Origin: Butyrivibrio sp.
GTDB taxonomy: Bacteria > Bacillota > Clostridia > Lachnospirales > Lachnospiraceae
Length of the DNA stretch: 64,000 nt
Assembly: GCA_015056625.1 (NCBI GenBank)
Contig: SVFY01000003.1
Coordinates: 124,001-188,000 of the forward strand
Direction of reading: 5' to 3'
In this document: positions 1 through 9,428 of the stretch, one piece after another
How positions within the stretch are numbered: the stretch's first letter is position 1
How the letters are laid out: each line of letters starts with the position of its first letter
Translations under genes and position numbers: made by a program
The notes under the pieces: generated by a model
Databases searched by the model: none
What the model saw: the letters and a program-made list of their open reading frames with translations, nothing else
What the model was told of the DNA's origin: nothing

Positions 1-817
1 TATCCTGTCTTTTATTGAGCCTTGCTCCCCAGAAGCTGAAGGTGGAGTTGGCGCAGATATTTCCTTTGCAGTGGCTCATGAGCATGAGATCCTGCACCGA
101 GTTTTTACCGGTATTCCAGTCAACTATGGTGTAAATCGATGGGTCAGAGAAGTGTTCCCTTGCGTATTCGTGATCGCTGGTAAAAATGTAGAAGTGGGTA
201 GATCCATCTTTTACCCTGAAATAATCCATGGCGCCCCTGTAATACTCCTCCGTGGCGATGTTGCCAAGGATGGCAGCATTTGGAGGATCCAGGTAATCTC
301 CCCTTCTTATGTGGACGCTGACAGAAGTCTCGTGCTCCATCTTGTCCACAAGAGCCATGTTCCTTGTATGGAGCATCTCATCTGTGTGATCTGGAAATTC
401 AAACTTCTCTATAAGCTCATCCATTATGTCGCCGTAGTACTTCTGGCATGCGAAATACCCTGTAATATACTTATCTTCCAGGGAAAAGAGCTCATCGTGG
501 TACATCTTTGATTCTGCAAAAACTTTTGGATTTTCATGCTGCCAGATGCCAAGCTTTTTAAGGCATTTGCCTGCTATTTTCTGGATGAGATTTCTCTTAA
601 GAAAGTAATTCCTCTCGTCATCCGTGCACTCCTCAAAGTCCACGTTCTTAAAAAGTGATAGTTCAAAGTCCCTTGGTGCCAGCATGATCTTCTGCGTGGA
701 CTTATCAAACCATGACAGGTCAAGCTTAACATCCTTTCCCATATCCCGAAGCTTGCAGTAAACTGCATATTGCTGCATTTGGTTCCCCAAACCTCCTGCA
801 ATCTGTACAATTAACAT
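1..817 (-). CDS. Alpha-1,2-fucosyltransferase-like (GT11), partial; 3' end runs off the window
   Basis: Manual minus-strand translation from ATG at 817: MLIVQIAGGLGNQMQQYAVYCKLRDMGKDVKLDLSWFDKS...SVSVHIRRGDYLDPPNAA...DLMLMSHCKGNICANSTFSFWGARLNKRQD, open to position 1. Has GGLGNQM, HIRRGDY and NSTFSFWGA motifs. Absent from the ORF track. GGGGGA RBS upstream. Confidence 0.93.
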   Translation of the reverse strand, partial: MLIVQIAGGLGNQMQQYAVYCKLRDMGKDVKLDLSWFDKSTQKIMLAPRDFELSLFKNVDFEECTDDERNYFLKRNLIQKIAGKCLKKLGIWQHENPKVFAESKMYHDELFSLEDKYITGYFACQKYYGDIMDELIEKFEFPDHTDEMLHTRNMALVDKMEHETSVSVHIRRGDYLDPPNAAILGNIATEEYYRGAMDYFRVKDGSTHFYIFTSDHEYAREHFSDPSIYTIVDWNTGKNSVQDLMLMSHCKGNICANSTFSFWGARLNKRQD

Positions 818-836
818 TTCGTAATCCCCCAATAGA

Positions 837-2048
837 TTATTTCCTGTTTTCCATGATCCACTTGTAGGAATTTATGAGAGACTGTGTGTCCTCAATTTCC
901 TGTACTGGAAGCACATAGTGGTCTGTGGTTCCAAAAAGATCTGTTGCGATTCCCCTGCTCTTTACAGAATAGCCAATTACAAGAGTTGGTACGCCGGTGC
1001 TGTAGGCCGCAATAGTGCTGTGGGTCCTGGCTCCAACAAAGAAGCTGCAGCACGAGATATATCCCTTAAGCACCTCTGCGGAATTGTCCTTAACCATCTG
1101 GATCCTGCCTGTATCCTTAAACTCCTCATAGAGTTCCCCAAGTGGCTTTCTATCATCTGTGTGGCCCCATATAACATGAGGCACTAAAAGGATGTCCTTG
1201 TCAGTGGTATCAAGGATGAACCTGATAAAGTTCCTGTAGCTGTCCCTTACCTTATCAGGGTACTTGGCCCTTTCAAGGACCATGGGGCTTAGGTTGATCC
1301 CCACAGGACCACCCTTTTGTATATCTTCAGGCACCTGCTTTAGATCCTTAAGCAGTTCAAATGCAGGGTCCTTTCTTATCTCCAGCTTGTCCTTGTTGAT
1401 GCCGGCTCCCACCAGAGCGCCATAGGTGATGGATTCCCTGGCGATTATATGTGTGTAGCTCCTCAGGTCATCAAGGAGCCTTGGGTTTTCTGATAATGAA
1501 TCAGGTTCGATGGAACATCCCCACAAAAGTGTATCAAAGCCCTTTTTCTTAAAGACATTGTGGGCCAGGATAAGATCATCCACCATCTCAGGGTAGCAGT
1601 AATTGTCGCCGCCAATGGAAACTGCCAGTGGCCGAAGGCCATTTTCTGAAGGCTCGTAGGCTGGCACTTCTACCTCGGCGCACATTTCCTCATATACTTT
1701 GAATGCATCTTTAAATCTGTATCTTAAAAAAGACTCTCTATCTCCAGTGATCTTTCTGTAGCCGTAATAAATAATGTGGTCAAATAAATGTCTGTCTATG
1801 TGGTTTTCTTCTACAATGGTGCAAAGACCACTCTTTTCAATATCCCCCAGTCGGTACTTTCTATCCTCCCTGGCACTGTTGGTCACCAGAACGATCGGAA
1901 GCCGCGAATCTGCGCCATTATATGCTCTGATCGCTTCAATGATCCTGATAAGGCTGTCTGCGATGGCCTCGCATCCATGATTGCCGGATCCTGCATGCAT
2001 ATACAGAATAATGGGTCTTCCCAGATCAATACTCATGATGTCTTTCAT
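837..2048 (-). CDS. Polysaccharide pyruvyl transferase family protein
   Basis: HAGSGNHGCEAIADSL N-terminus, SIGGDNYCY, FVGARTHSTIAAYSTGVPTLVIGYSVKSRGIA C-terminal motif typical of PF04230. Confidence 0.88.
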   Translation of the reverse strand: MKDIMSIDLGRPIILYMHAGSGNHGCEAIADSLIRIIEAIRAYNGADSRLPIVLVTNSAREDRKYRLGDIEKSGLCTIVEENHIDRHLFDHIIYYGYRKITGDRESFLRYRFKDAFKVYEEMCAEVEVPAYEPSENGLRPLAVSIGGDNYCYPEMVDDLILAHNVFKKKGFDTLLWGCSIEPDSLSENPRLLDDLRSYTHIIARESITYGALVGAGINKDKLEIRKDPAFELLKDLKQVPEDIQKGGPVGINLSPMVLERAKYPDKVRDSYRNFIRFILDTTDKDILLVPHVIWGHTDDRKPLGELYEEFKDTGRIQMVKDNSAEVLKGYISCCSFFVGARTHSTIAAYSTGVPTLVIGYSVKSRGIATDLFGTTDHYVLPVQEIEDTQSLINSYKWIMENRK

Positions 2049-3037
2049 CCCTTCTTGTGTTTATAGTATAGATCAAGGTAAGCTTTCGGACTTATCCTGA
2101 ACAGCATGACCTTGATCTTGTAGCCGAAAGACAGCCCCGCAAAGGCTCCTCTCGTCTTCAGAGCATGGCCGATCTGATCCATGGCCTCTGAAACTGCAAG
2201 ATCTGCAAGCACATCATCCCTCTCATTTTTCCCCTGAACTGCTACCTTGCCAACCACCAGAAGTGCAGTCATTATCTGGCTGCAGGAAAGGCTTACAAAG
2301 GCGTACTCTGACACCTGCTTCTTGTAGGGCAGGATCCTCTTTTCAGCCATTTTCCAGCACACAAACTGATCCATGTAGCTCTCCTTGAAGGCGCTCCCCA
2401 TGGCTCCATCCTGGTTGTCGTTATATATGTAATCTTCCTCAGTGATAAGCCTGATGGTGTGGTCCTTCTCCTGAGAAAGAGCAAGATCGATCAAAAATAT
2501 AAGATCCTCACCTATGGTGAGTTTCTCATTAAATCTGATATTCCTGTAATTGATGGTATGTCTGTCAAAGAGCTTACCCCAAACGTGGGTATTCTCATTG
2601 AGTATGGAATTTTCTATATACTGAAAGCCGCTGAGTTTCTGAGGGGAAACATACTTTTTGGTCTCATCCACAAGGACAGTTCCCTCGTCAGCGTACTTGG
2701 TCATGTTGTCTATGAGAGTCTCTTTTACCTGGTCGTCAGAGTCCACAAACACAAGAAATCTTCCGGATGCTCTCTCTATCCCAAGGTTACGGGCGTGGGA
2801 CACTCCGTGATTTTTGCTGTGGATCACCACTATGAGGTTTTCTCCGTACTCCTTTTGGAGCTCGTCACAGATATCTGATGAGCCATCTGTTGAGCCATCA
2901 TCCACCAGGATGATCTCCATTTCATCAGGCTCTACAAACTTCTGGTTTAAACAAGATAAGACACACGTTTTTAGTGTGTCTTTTGCCTGATAAACAGGGA
3001 TTATAATACTTGCTATTTTTTCTCTACTATCTGCCAT
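2045..3037 (-). CDS. Glycosyltransferase family 2
   Basis: ASIIIPVYQAKDTLKTCVLSCLNQ...ILVDDGSTDGSSDICDE...FVDSDDQ. Confidence 0.93.
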   Translation of the reverse strand: MADSREKIASIIIPVYQAKDTLKTCVLSCLNQKFVEPDEMEIILVDDGSTDGSSDICDELQKEYGENLIVVIHSKNHGVSHARNLGIERASGRFLVFVDSDDQVKETLIDNMTKYADEGTVLVDETKKYVSPQKLSGFQYIENSILNENTHVWGKLFDRHTINYRNIRFNEKLTIGEDLIFLIDLALSQEKDHTIRLITEEDYIYNDNQDGAMGSAFKESYMDQFVCWKMAEKRILPYKKQVSEYAFVSLSCSQIMTALLVVGKVAVQGKNERDDVLADLAVSEAMDQIGHALKTRGAFAGLSFGYKIKVMLFRISPKAYLDLYYKHKKG

Positions 3038-3043
3038 TATCTA

Positions 3044-4411
3044 TCAGTATCCTGTCCAGCTCTCTCTTTCTACGCCAATGATGTACCAAAGGCCGTAGTG
3101 CTCAGCATAGCTTAGGTTCAGCCAGTTGAATTTATCCTCACAAATATCTGAGTCATATGCCATTGAAAATCTGTTAACCCATTCCGGCCTCAGCATCGGA
3201 GCTTCCACTACCATTTCCTCACCCTGAGAAACTTCAGTAAGGTAAGCGTCTCTTTCGTCGAACTCTCTCTTTATCCTGGCGAGATTAGCACCATCTTCAA
3301 TGTAAGTAAACAAGAAGAGCACTGAAAGGACTGTAGCAAGCCCAGTTGCAAAGATCTGTATAAGGTCTTCAGAAAAACCTTCGTTGATGATCCAGCTAAA
3401 GCCATTCGCAATAGCAGTCATAAGAAACAGGCTTGCGCAATAGTAGGTACGAAGCTGTGAATCCGGAACTGCCACAAGAGCATAGCTTGTAACGAAAAAT
3501 GCAGCTCCAAACAAAAACATATCTGACACCGCAGGAACGAACTTATCACCAGAACCAGTCCTATAGGCTATGGCTATGACCATGACTATAAATACCAGGA
3601 TCAGTACCAGATAGTTTTCCTTAAGCGTAAGTGTAACCCTAAGGAACCTTGCAGCCATTGCCAAAAGCCCTGTGTGAGCCTCCTCAGCTGCTGCTGCTCT
3701 TGAGCTGTTTCCAGGAGATAAGATCATTATCAAAAAGCCGATGATATTTCCCAAAAGTCCGGAGACCATCCAACTTCTGATACCTTTAAAGTTCTTCGTC
3801 TTCATCCACTTAAGGAACATAAGAAGCAGAACGATAAAGATAACTCCGCCAGAGGAATTCTCATTGCACCAGCCGGCCAGCACTCCAAGAAGGAACATTC
3901 CGATAATTGATCTGAGGCTCCCTTTTTTATCTTCCCTGTAGGCCTTCCTGAACAGGAGAATGTAAATGAACATAATGGTGGCAGTAAACAGATAATTGCA
4001 GGCGCCGGTTTCCCAGAACACGTTGTTGCTGATAGCCGGATCAAAGAGCCACATAAGTATCAATATTCCTACATATACCCTGATGTCGTATTCTTTTTTA
4101 AAGTCAACACACTGGTAGATACATAGCGACAGGACCACAAAAACAAGTCCCGCAGCGATATTGAACACAGCCTTATTGCCAGTAAAGAAAAAGATCCTCA
4201 TGATAATGTGGGCTACGCTTCTGCCTGTGTGTTCCATATAGTGCTCATACTCCTGAACAAACAGATCAAAGAAACTATGAGCCTGCGCCACCTTGTCTCC
4301 ATAGATGACATCATCTGACATATTGGGCGTAAGGAACTCATAGATTGAAACCATTATGAAATTAACAAAAGCAACTGCATAGAACAGCTTTTTTCTGAGC
4401 TTGTCACTCAT
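3044..4411 (-). CDS. Polytopic membrane protein, DUF6056-like (putative GT-C/glucosyltransferase-like)
   Basis: Many TM segments; N-terminal SDDVIYGDKVAQ...HYMEHTGRSVAHIIMRIF and VFWETGACNYLF motifs. Confidence 0.7.
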   Translation of the reverse strand: MSDKLRKKLFYAVAFVNFIMVSIYEFLTPNMSDDVIYGDKVAQAHSFFDLFVQEYEHYMEHTGRSVAHIIMRIFFFTGNKAVFNIAAGLVFVVLSLCIYQCVDFKKEYDIRVYVGILILMWLFDPAISNNVFWETGACNYLFTATIMFIYILLFRKAYREDKKGSLRSIIGMFLLGVLAGWCNENSSGGVIFIVLLLMFLKWMKTKNFKGIRSWMVSGLLGNIIGFLIMILSPGNSSRAAAAEEAHTGLLAMAARFLRVTLTLKENYLVLILVFIVMVIAIAYRTGSGDKFVPAVSDMFLFGAAFFVTSYALVAVPDSQLRTYYCASLFLMTAIANGFSWIINEGFSEDLIQIFATGLATVLSVLFLFTYIEDGANLARIKREFDERDAYLTEVSQGEEMVVEAPMLRPEWVNRFSMAYDSDICEDKFNWLNLSYAEHYGLWYIIGVERESWTGY

Positions 4412-5585
4412 CTATTTTCCCCTTAAATAAACTACACAGATAAACCCCTGCGATCAGCAGGTAAAAGGCCCTTCCTATGTACCTTGATACAAAGGTTGCC
4501 TCGATAATAGTATATACAGACACAGATAGGGTTATCAACACTGACCAGATGTCCTTCTTTTTATAACACACGTATATCACCAGAGCCACTGCCACAGCAA
4601 TGAGCACAGTAGGCACGATACCATACCAGTAAAAGAGTCTGACCCAGCCCATATCAAAGTACCCGTCAGCACCTCTCCCGGCAAAAAGTTTCCAATTGCT
4701 GGCTATTCCTCCATGCTCAGGCACTGAATAGTAGAGATTGCTTATCCTGTAATTCAATGCAACATCCATTCTCCAAACCCAAACAGGTATCCCAATCCCC
4801 CCAGTAGTGTATTCTCCCTCGGCACACAATCCTGCAAACACAGCAGTTGTCATGCAAAATACAGGCGTTACCATAAAAGAAATGATATATGGCAGTTTGT
4901 AACTTTTAAGATTTTTTGTGATACGCAGGATCAGTGCTATAGCAAGCGTCATAAACAGCATGAGTATTCCTGTTCTTGACCTTGTTAAAAGAGAAAATAA
5001 TATCGACAGAATAATAACAAGACCATACTTTATGAGGCTTGCATTTTCACCATAAATCCACAGCCACATAAGAACAAGAACATATACACAGCCAAGAAGA
5101 GTATTGGGATGCCCAAAGCCAAGAACAAGTCTTGACTCATCAGCAATTCCCCTTCCATAATCTGCGATCAATACTACGTCTCCCAAAAACCCAAAAAGAG
5201 CCAGGGCAGCAATCACCAAAAAGCCTGCTATGCTGACAAAGAAACTGTACTTCATAGCTTTTTTCAGGTCTATGTCCCTGGTTGCCATCATAAACGTGGC
5301 AATTCTAAGAAGATCATTCTTCCCAGACAGGCGATAGCAAAGCGTAGTAAAGCACCATATTACAGCTATTACCACCCACTGTTTCCTGTCGTGCTTCATT
5401 ATGATCACAGCTAAAAAAGTCAAAAGAAATGTTACCCTAAAGACATAGCTCTCATATTCGAAAAGAATCTCACTCTTTTCAAGGATCATAAGAAAAAGCT
5501 CAATTGAAAGAGCTACATAGAAAAGTATCTGGGAGTATTTTTTTCTGTTTTCTTCTGATAGAATCCTGTTTATCATGTACGTCAT
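4404..5585 (-). CDS. Polytopic membrane protein, putative O-antigen/EPS polymerase (Wzy-like)
   Basis: About 10 hydrophobic segments; Wzy-like ...RLVLGFGHPNTLLGCVYVL...LLTRSRTGILMLF... Confidence 0.65.
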   Translation of the reverse strand: MTYMINRILSEENRKKYSQILFYVALSIELFLMILEKSEILFEYESYVFRVTFLLTFLAVIIMKHDRKQWVVIAVIWCFTTLCYRLSGKNDLLRIATFMMATRDIDLKKAMKYSFFVSIAGFLVIAALALFGFLGDVVLIADYGRGIADESRLVLGFGHPNTLLGCVYVLVLMWLWIYGENASLIKYGLVIILSILFSLLTRSRTGILMLFMTLAIALILRITKNLKSYKLPYIISFMVTPVFCMTTAVFAGLCAEGEYTTGGIGIPVWVWRMDVALNYRISNLYYSVPEHGGIASNWKLFAGRGADGYFDMGWVRLFYWYGIVPTVLIAVAVALVIYVCYKKKDIWSVLITLSVSVYTIIEATFVSRYIGRAFYLLIAGVYLCSLFKGKIDE

Positions 5586-6538
5586 CTAAAGATCATCCTT
5601 TTGATCTTACGAATGGCCTTTCTGAAAAATCTTCCAACTGTTATATCGAACCTGTGATAGATCTTTGAGAAAGCAGTTATCTTCGGCATCACCAAATGCC
5701 CATATTCCGTCAGATGTTCCCTTAAGTACTTGGGATAACTGCCATCGATCTCAACTCTTTCAAATCTTGCATCCCTGCCAAAGATATCCTGGCCAAGCAC
5801 AAGCCTGTCCATAGTCTCAAGGATTATTTCTCTCTCGTTGTACTCCTGATGAGCTGCTGCCTCAACCTTAACTCCAATCCTCTTTACAGGATTGGTCTCA
5901 TGGTCTCCACCCATATACCCAAAGTGCCAGCCTCCATTTGCAACTCTCACTGCATTTTCGTCAGTGACAGCGCAGAGGTCACGGAGCCTTACTATTCCCT
6001 CTTTAGGTATGTTATCGATGGAAGTTACCTTTGTGCCAAGCCACTTCCTGTCTTTTTCAGCAATCTGTGGAAATTCTCTGGTTATAGAAAGAAGCTTACC
6101 TGACTTTTCTTCCATGTTCAGAAATCCATAAAAATTCCTCTGAGCAAGGTGATAAACTTTCGTCTTGTCAAAACTCTTTATTATCTTTTCCAGTTCTATC
6201 GGGTTAGGTATCTCATCACAATCGCCAAAGATGACCATGTCATCGCTTGTTGCTCCGACTTCTTTTAGTCCCTCTATCAAACGGTTCTTTTGAAAATAAT
6301 CTCTCTGATGAGTTGTGCCCGTTGTCGGAGAATCCTCAACTGTCACATAAACAATCTTGTCTAAAAACTTCTTGAACCTATCTCTGTTAGCGTTAAAGCA
6401 CAGATCCTTCTCCTGTCCGGAGAAAGTCATAGTAGCTTCCTCGATGATAAACTTGTCTACAAATTTGTCCAGTATATTAAGCCGAAGCTCCAAAATATCA
6501 AGTTCATTGAAAAAAGGTATGCAGTCGTATACTTTCAC
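5582..6538 (-). CDS. Glycosyltransferase family 17-like protein
   Basis: MKVYDCIPFFNELDILELRLNILDKFVDKFIIEEATMTFSGQEK...FGDCDEIPNP...NGGWHFGYMGG. Confidence 0.85.
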   Translation of the reverse strand: MKVYDCIPFFNELDILELRLNILDKFVDKFIIEEATMTFSGQEKDLCFNANRDRFKKFLDKIVYVTVEDSPTTGTTHQRDYFQKNRLIEGLKEVGATSDDMVIFGDCDEIPNPIELEKIIKSFDKTKVYHLAQRNFYGFLNMEEKSGKLLSITREFPQIAEKDRKWLGTKVTSIDNIPKEGIVRLRDLCAVTDENAVRVANGGWHFGYMGGDHETNPVKRIGVKVEAAAHQEYNEREIILETMDRLVLGQDIFGRDARFERVEIDGSYPKYLREHLTEYGHLVMPKITAFSKIYHRFDITVGRFFRKAIRKIKRMIFR

Positions 6539-7587
6539 TTTCTGATCCTCGCTTTGATAAAAGCCTTAACTCTACACTTTAGTACATTGCGCATAAACAT
6601 CTTATATGGGTATGAACATGTTTGAATACTGTGATAAAAAATGTCTTCCTCAGATGCCCATTTTGGAAGGTTCCGCCCATAATACTCACGATAAAATGCA
6701 TCTGCAAAAAGCTCCTTGAGTTTTTCAGAAATCTCTTTTCTTCTCATGTCTGACATAACTATCGTCTTAGCGGCTATGCAGGTAGTGAGCGCTTTTCTCT
6801 CTGCAATCATATCAGAGTATTCCATGGGCTTGTCTTCCCATTTTTTTGCATATGCTTCAAGTTTTTCCCAGGCATACTTCTGATTTGGTAAAAACTCTTC
6901 ATGATATTTCCCGGTAAGTCCCTGATTATCACATCTGTATCTATAAATAGTCTTCTCCAGATAAGAAATTCTTTCAGCCCTGTCCAGGAACTGAGCGGTC
7001 TGCAAGAGGTCTTCTCCATGATTTAAAAAGATATTTTCATCTTCAGCCAATGATGCAGCTGCCAGCTCTTTTCTCACACATTTATTCCAGAGGGGATTGA
7101 GCAGATCTCCCTGGCACATGGTGTCATAGAACACCTTCTTATCTGCTTTCTCATAAAGTCTTCCGGGCACAAATGGAAAAGTCCTTAGTGAGACTCCTGA
7201 AGCAGAGAGTCTTTCATAGTTGTAAAAAATGATATCCGGAAATTTATCTTTTTCGCAACTGCCCAAAAAACTGTCAAGTTCAGCTACTGCCCCAGTCTTA
7301 AGCTCATCATCCGCATCCAAAAAAAGAAGCCATTCACCAGATGCCACTTCCATACCAAGGCGTCTGGCAGCATAGGCTCCAATTTTTCCCCTGTGGAAAG
7401 CAGTTACCATATGGTAAGTGGCCGCATAATCATCACATCTTTTGGCACTGTCATCGGTAGATCCATTCTCAATGAGGATCACTTCCACATCAAGGGATCC
7501 ATCATGGGTCTGCCCCAGTACAGATTCCATGGCTCTGTCTAAATATTCAACTCCGTTATATACGGGAATAATGACCGAAAACTTCAT
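6535..7587 (-). CDS. Glycosyltransferase family 2 (start corrected from ORF-track 7629)
   Basis: MKFSVIIPVYNGVEYLDRAMESVLGQT...LFLDADDELK; ATG at 7587 gives an ATGA overlap with the upstream stop at 7584. Confidence 0.92.
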   Translation of the reverse strand: MKFSVIIPVYNGVEYLDRAMESVLGQTHDGSLDVEVILIENGSTDDSAKRCDDYAATYHMVTAFHRGKIGAYAARRLGMEVASGEWLLFLDADDELKTGAVAELDSFLGSCEKDKFPDIIFYNYERLSASGVSLRTFPFVPGRLYEKADKKVFYDTMCQGDLLNPLWNKCVRKELAAASLAEDENIFLNHGEDLLQTAQFLDRAERISYLEKTIYRYRCDNQGLTGKYHEEFLPNQKYAWEKLEAYAKKWEDKPMEYSDMIAERKALTTCIAAKTIVMSDMRRKEISEKLKELFADAFYREYYGRNLPKWASEEDIFYHSIQTCSYPYKMFMRNVLKCRVKAFIKARIRK

Positions 7588-8351
7588 GTGATACCGTGCT
7601 CCCTCTTCCACTTGTCTGTCCTTCTCCAAAACAGAAGTGGGCGAATCGCCATCTTAAATCTCTTTTGGGGGTTGTAGAATCTTGGATATCCAGAATTCTC
7701 TCCCCACCATTTATGGAACACAAAGGGCTCAATTCCCTTATTTTCCGGCAGAGGATGCTCCCTTCCAAAGGTGATGGCAGTATCAAGATCTGCCCATTTA
7801 AGGCCTGCTTTTTCCATCTCATTTTTGTGGTAGCAGCAAAGGAAAATGTCCTCGTTGTAAAATCCATCAAAAACCTTTTCCCATTTAAGGTCATGAAGGG
7901 AAGGGTATTCAAGAAGTCTTTTTGACCTTAAGGATACACTGTTTCCAACCCTGCAGATCTCTCCATTGCTATCTCTGTAGAGGTAGTCGTTTTTGGGAAG
8001 TGGCCAGGGAGATCCTATATAGTCATAGTCAAGAAATACATCTCTCCAGTTCTCCGGGTGGATCACAAAACCATCGGCGTGGACCACCAGGCAGTAGTCA
8101 GTTTTAATGTGGTCTTTAAGCTCATAGACCATCTTGTAGTTGAACTTGTCTATACTGTCCAGCTTACTTGTGTGACTATACCTGATACTTTTTGGCAGAT
8201 ACCATGGCTTTTTATCAGTAACCAGCACTGCATCGCCAAACTCAATGCCGCGCATGCTGTACTTCATGGCCCTTACCGTCTCATATATATTTACACTTGT
8301 CATAGCCACCAGAGTAACCTGTGGCAACTGCAATTTCTGCTCTTTACTCAT
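7584..8351 (-). CDS. DUF5672-like putative glycosyltransferase
   Basis: QVTLVAMTSVNIYETVRAMKYSMRGIEFGDAVLVTDKKP...YDYIGSPWP...RVGNSVSLRSKRLLE...NEDIFLCC. Confidence 0.78.
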   Translation of the reverse strand: MSKEQKLQLPQVTLVAMTSVNIYETVRAMKYSMRGIEFGDAVLVTDKKPWYLPKSIRYSHTSKLDSIDKFNYKMVYELKDHIKTDYCLVVHADGFVIHPENWRDVFLDYDYIGSPWPLPKNDYLYRDSNGEICRVGNSVSLRSKRLLEYPSLHDLKWEKVFDGFYNEDIFLCCYHKNEMEKAGLKWADLDTAITFGREHPLPENKGIEPFVFHKWWGENSGYPRFYNPQKRFKMAIRPLLFWRRTDKWKREHGIT

Positions 8352-8363
8352 AAAACTCCGTCT

Positions 8364-9428
8364 TCAGGCTCTATAGGTCTTTATGATACCTGTACGCCTC
8401 TCAAGGGACCTCAATATCTTTTTTGCATAAAAAATCCCGTAAAGGCATTTTCTCCTGATGATCTGGCAAAAGAATCTTACCTTTCCCGGACGCTTATTGC
8501 GCCTTTTGTAGAGAGAAGATTTCTTTTTATATTCCTCAAGTTCTTTTTTACATTCATCAGCTGAAAAGAGCTTTCCCTTTTTATCCTGATATGTCAAAAA
8601 GCTGTAGATATTCTGCTCTGATGACCAGAATCCATCTGAAATATTGTGCCTTGCCCAGTACTTGGGAGCAATAGCCTTCTTAAGCTCTGTGCTCGACATA
8701 ACAGGAACCAGAGCAAATGATGAATTACTAAGTATGAGATACCTTGCATTTTTAAGAGTCACGTAGTCCTTACCCATGTCAAAGTGATGACATTCATATT
8801 CAGGAAGGACCTTTTTTGCAGACTCCTCATCTTCTGTGATAACCATAAAGCGCATCTTGGGATTTATCTTTTTCATGTTCTTTATGGCATTTAAGAAGTA
8901 GCGCCTGTCCAGATAGAGCTCCGGATGATCAGTATATTCGCCGCCTCTTAGGTTGATGATGCAAAGATCATCCGCTGTATACTCAAATGACTCTGCTTCT
9001 TCTTTTACATGAAGCCAGTTTTTGATCTCACCTCTATACTTTTCAAAGTACTCCTGAGCCTGCATGTTGCCATAGATGATGGTTCCATCCGAAACCTCCA
9101 TGAGCGCCTTATCCACGCCACTTATGTAGCAGCCGTTACTCATGTCATGTTTGGAATTGCCCATGTAAAGCCTGTCATCCTGCTCGTGATAGATCTTGTA
9201 GTCCTTCATCTCCTCCTTGGTGATCTCTTTTCCAAGATCAATAGGATCCATAAAGTACATCCCCTTGTTGGAATGAAAGACATTGCCTATCTGTCCGGGA
9301 TTTACAAAGCCAAAATCCACGCCCTTTTCCATTGATATACATCTTGTGGTTATGTAAAAAAATAACTGATTACCGAGACCGTAGCCTGGTATAAATTCTG
9401 TTCCGATCATTGCTCTCTCCCACTTCAA
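8364..9428 (-). CDS. GT11-like fucosyltransferase family protein (divergent)
   Basis: EFIPGYGLGNQLFFYITTRCISMEKG...CIINLRGGEYTDHPEL...ARYLILSNSSFALVPV. Confidence 0.7.
   Translation of the reverse strand: MKWERAMIGTEFIPGYGLGNQLFFYITTRCISMEKGVDFGFVNPGQIGNVFHSNKGMYFMDPIDLGKEITKEEMKDYKIYHEQDDRLYMGNSKHDMSNGCYISGVDKALMEVSDGTIIYGNMQAQEYFEKYRGEIKNWLHVKEEAESFEYTADDLCIINLRGGEYTDHPELYLDRRYFLNAIKNMKKINPKMRFMVITEDEESAKKVLPEYECHHFDMGKDYVTLKNARYLILSNSSFALVPVMSSTELKKAIAPKYWARHNISDGFWSSEQNIYSFLTYQDKKGKLFSADECKKELEEYKKKSSLYKRRNKRPGKVRFFCQIIRRKCLYGIFYAKKILRSLERRTGIIKTYRA

Noticed and set aside
71-511. 146-aa plus-strand ORF
   Set aside because: Antisense shadow of the GT11 coding frame.
574-810. 78-aa minus-strand ORF in the track
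   Set aside because: Out of frame with the clear GT11 coding sequence 1..817; no recognisable domain.
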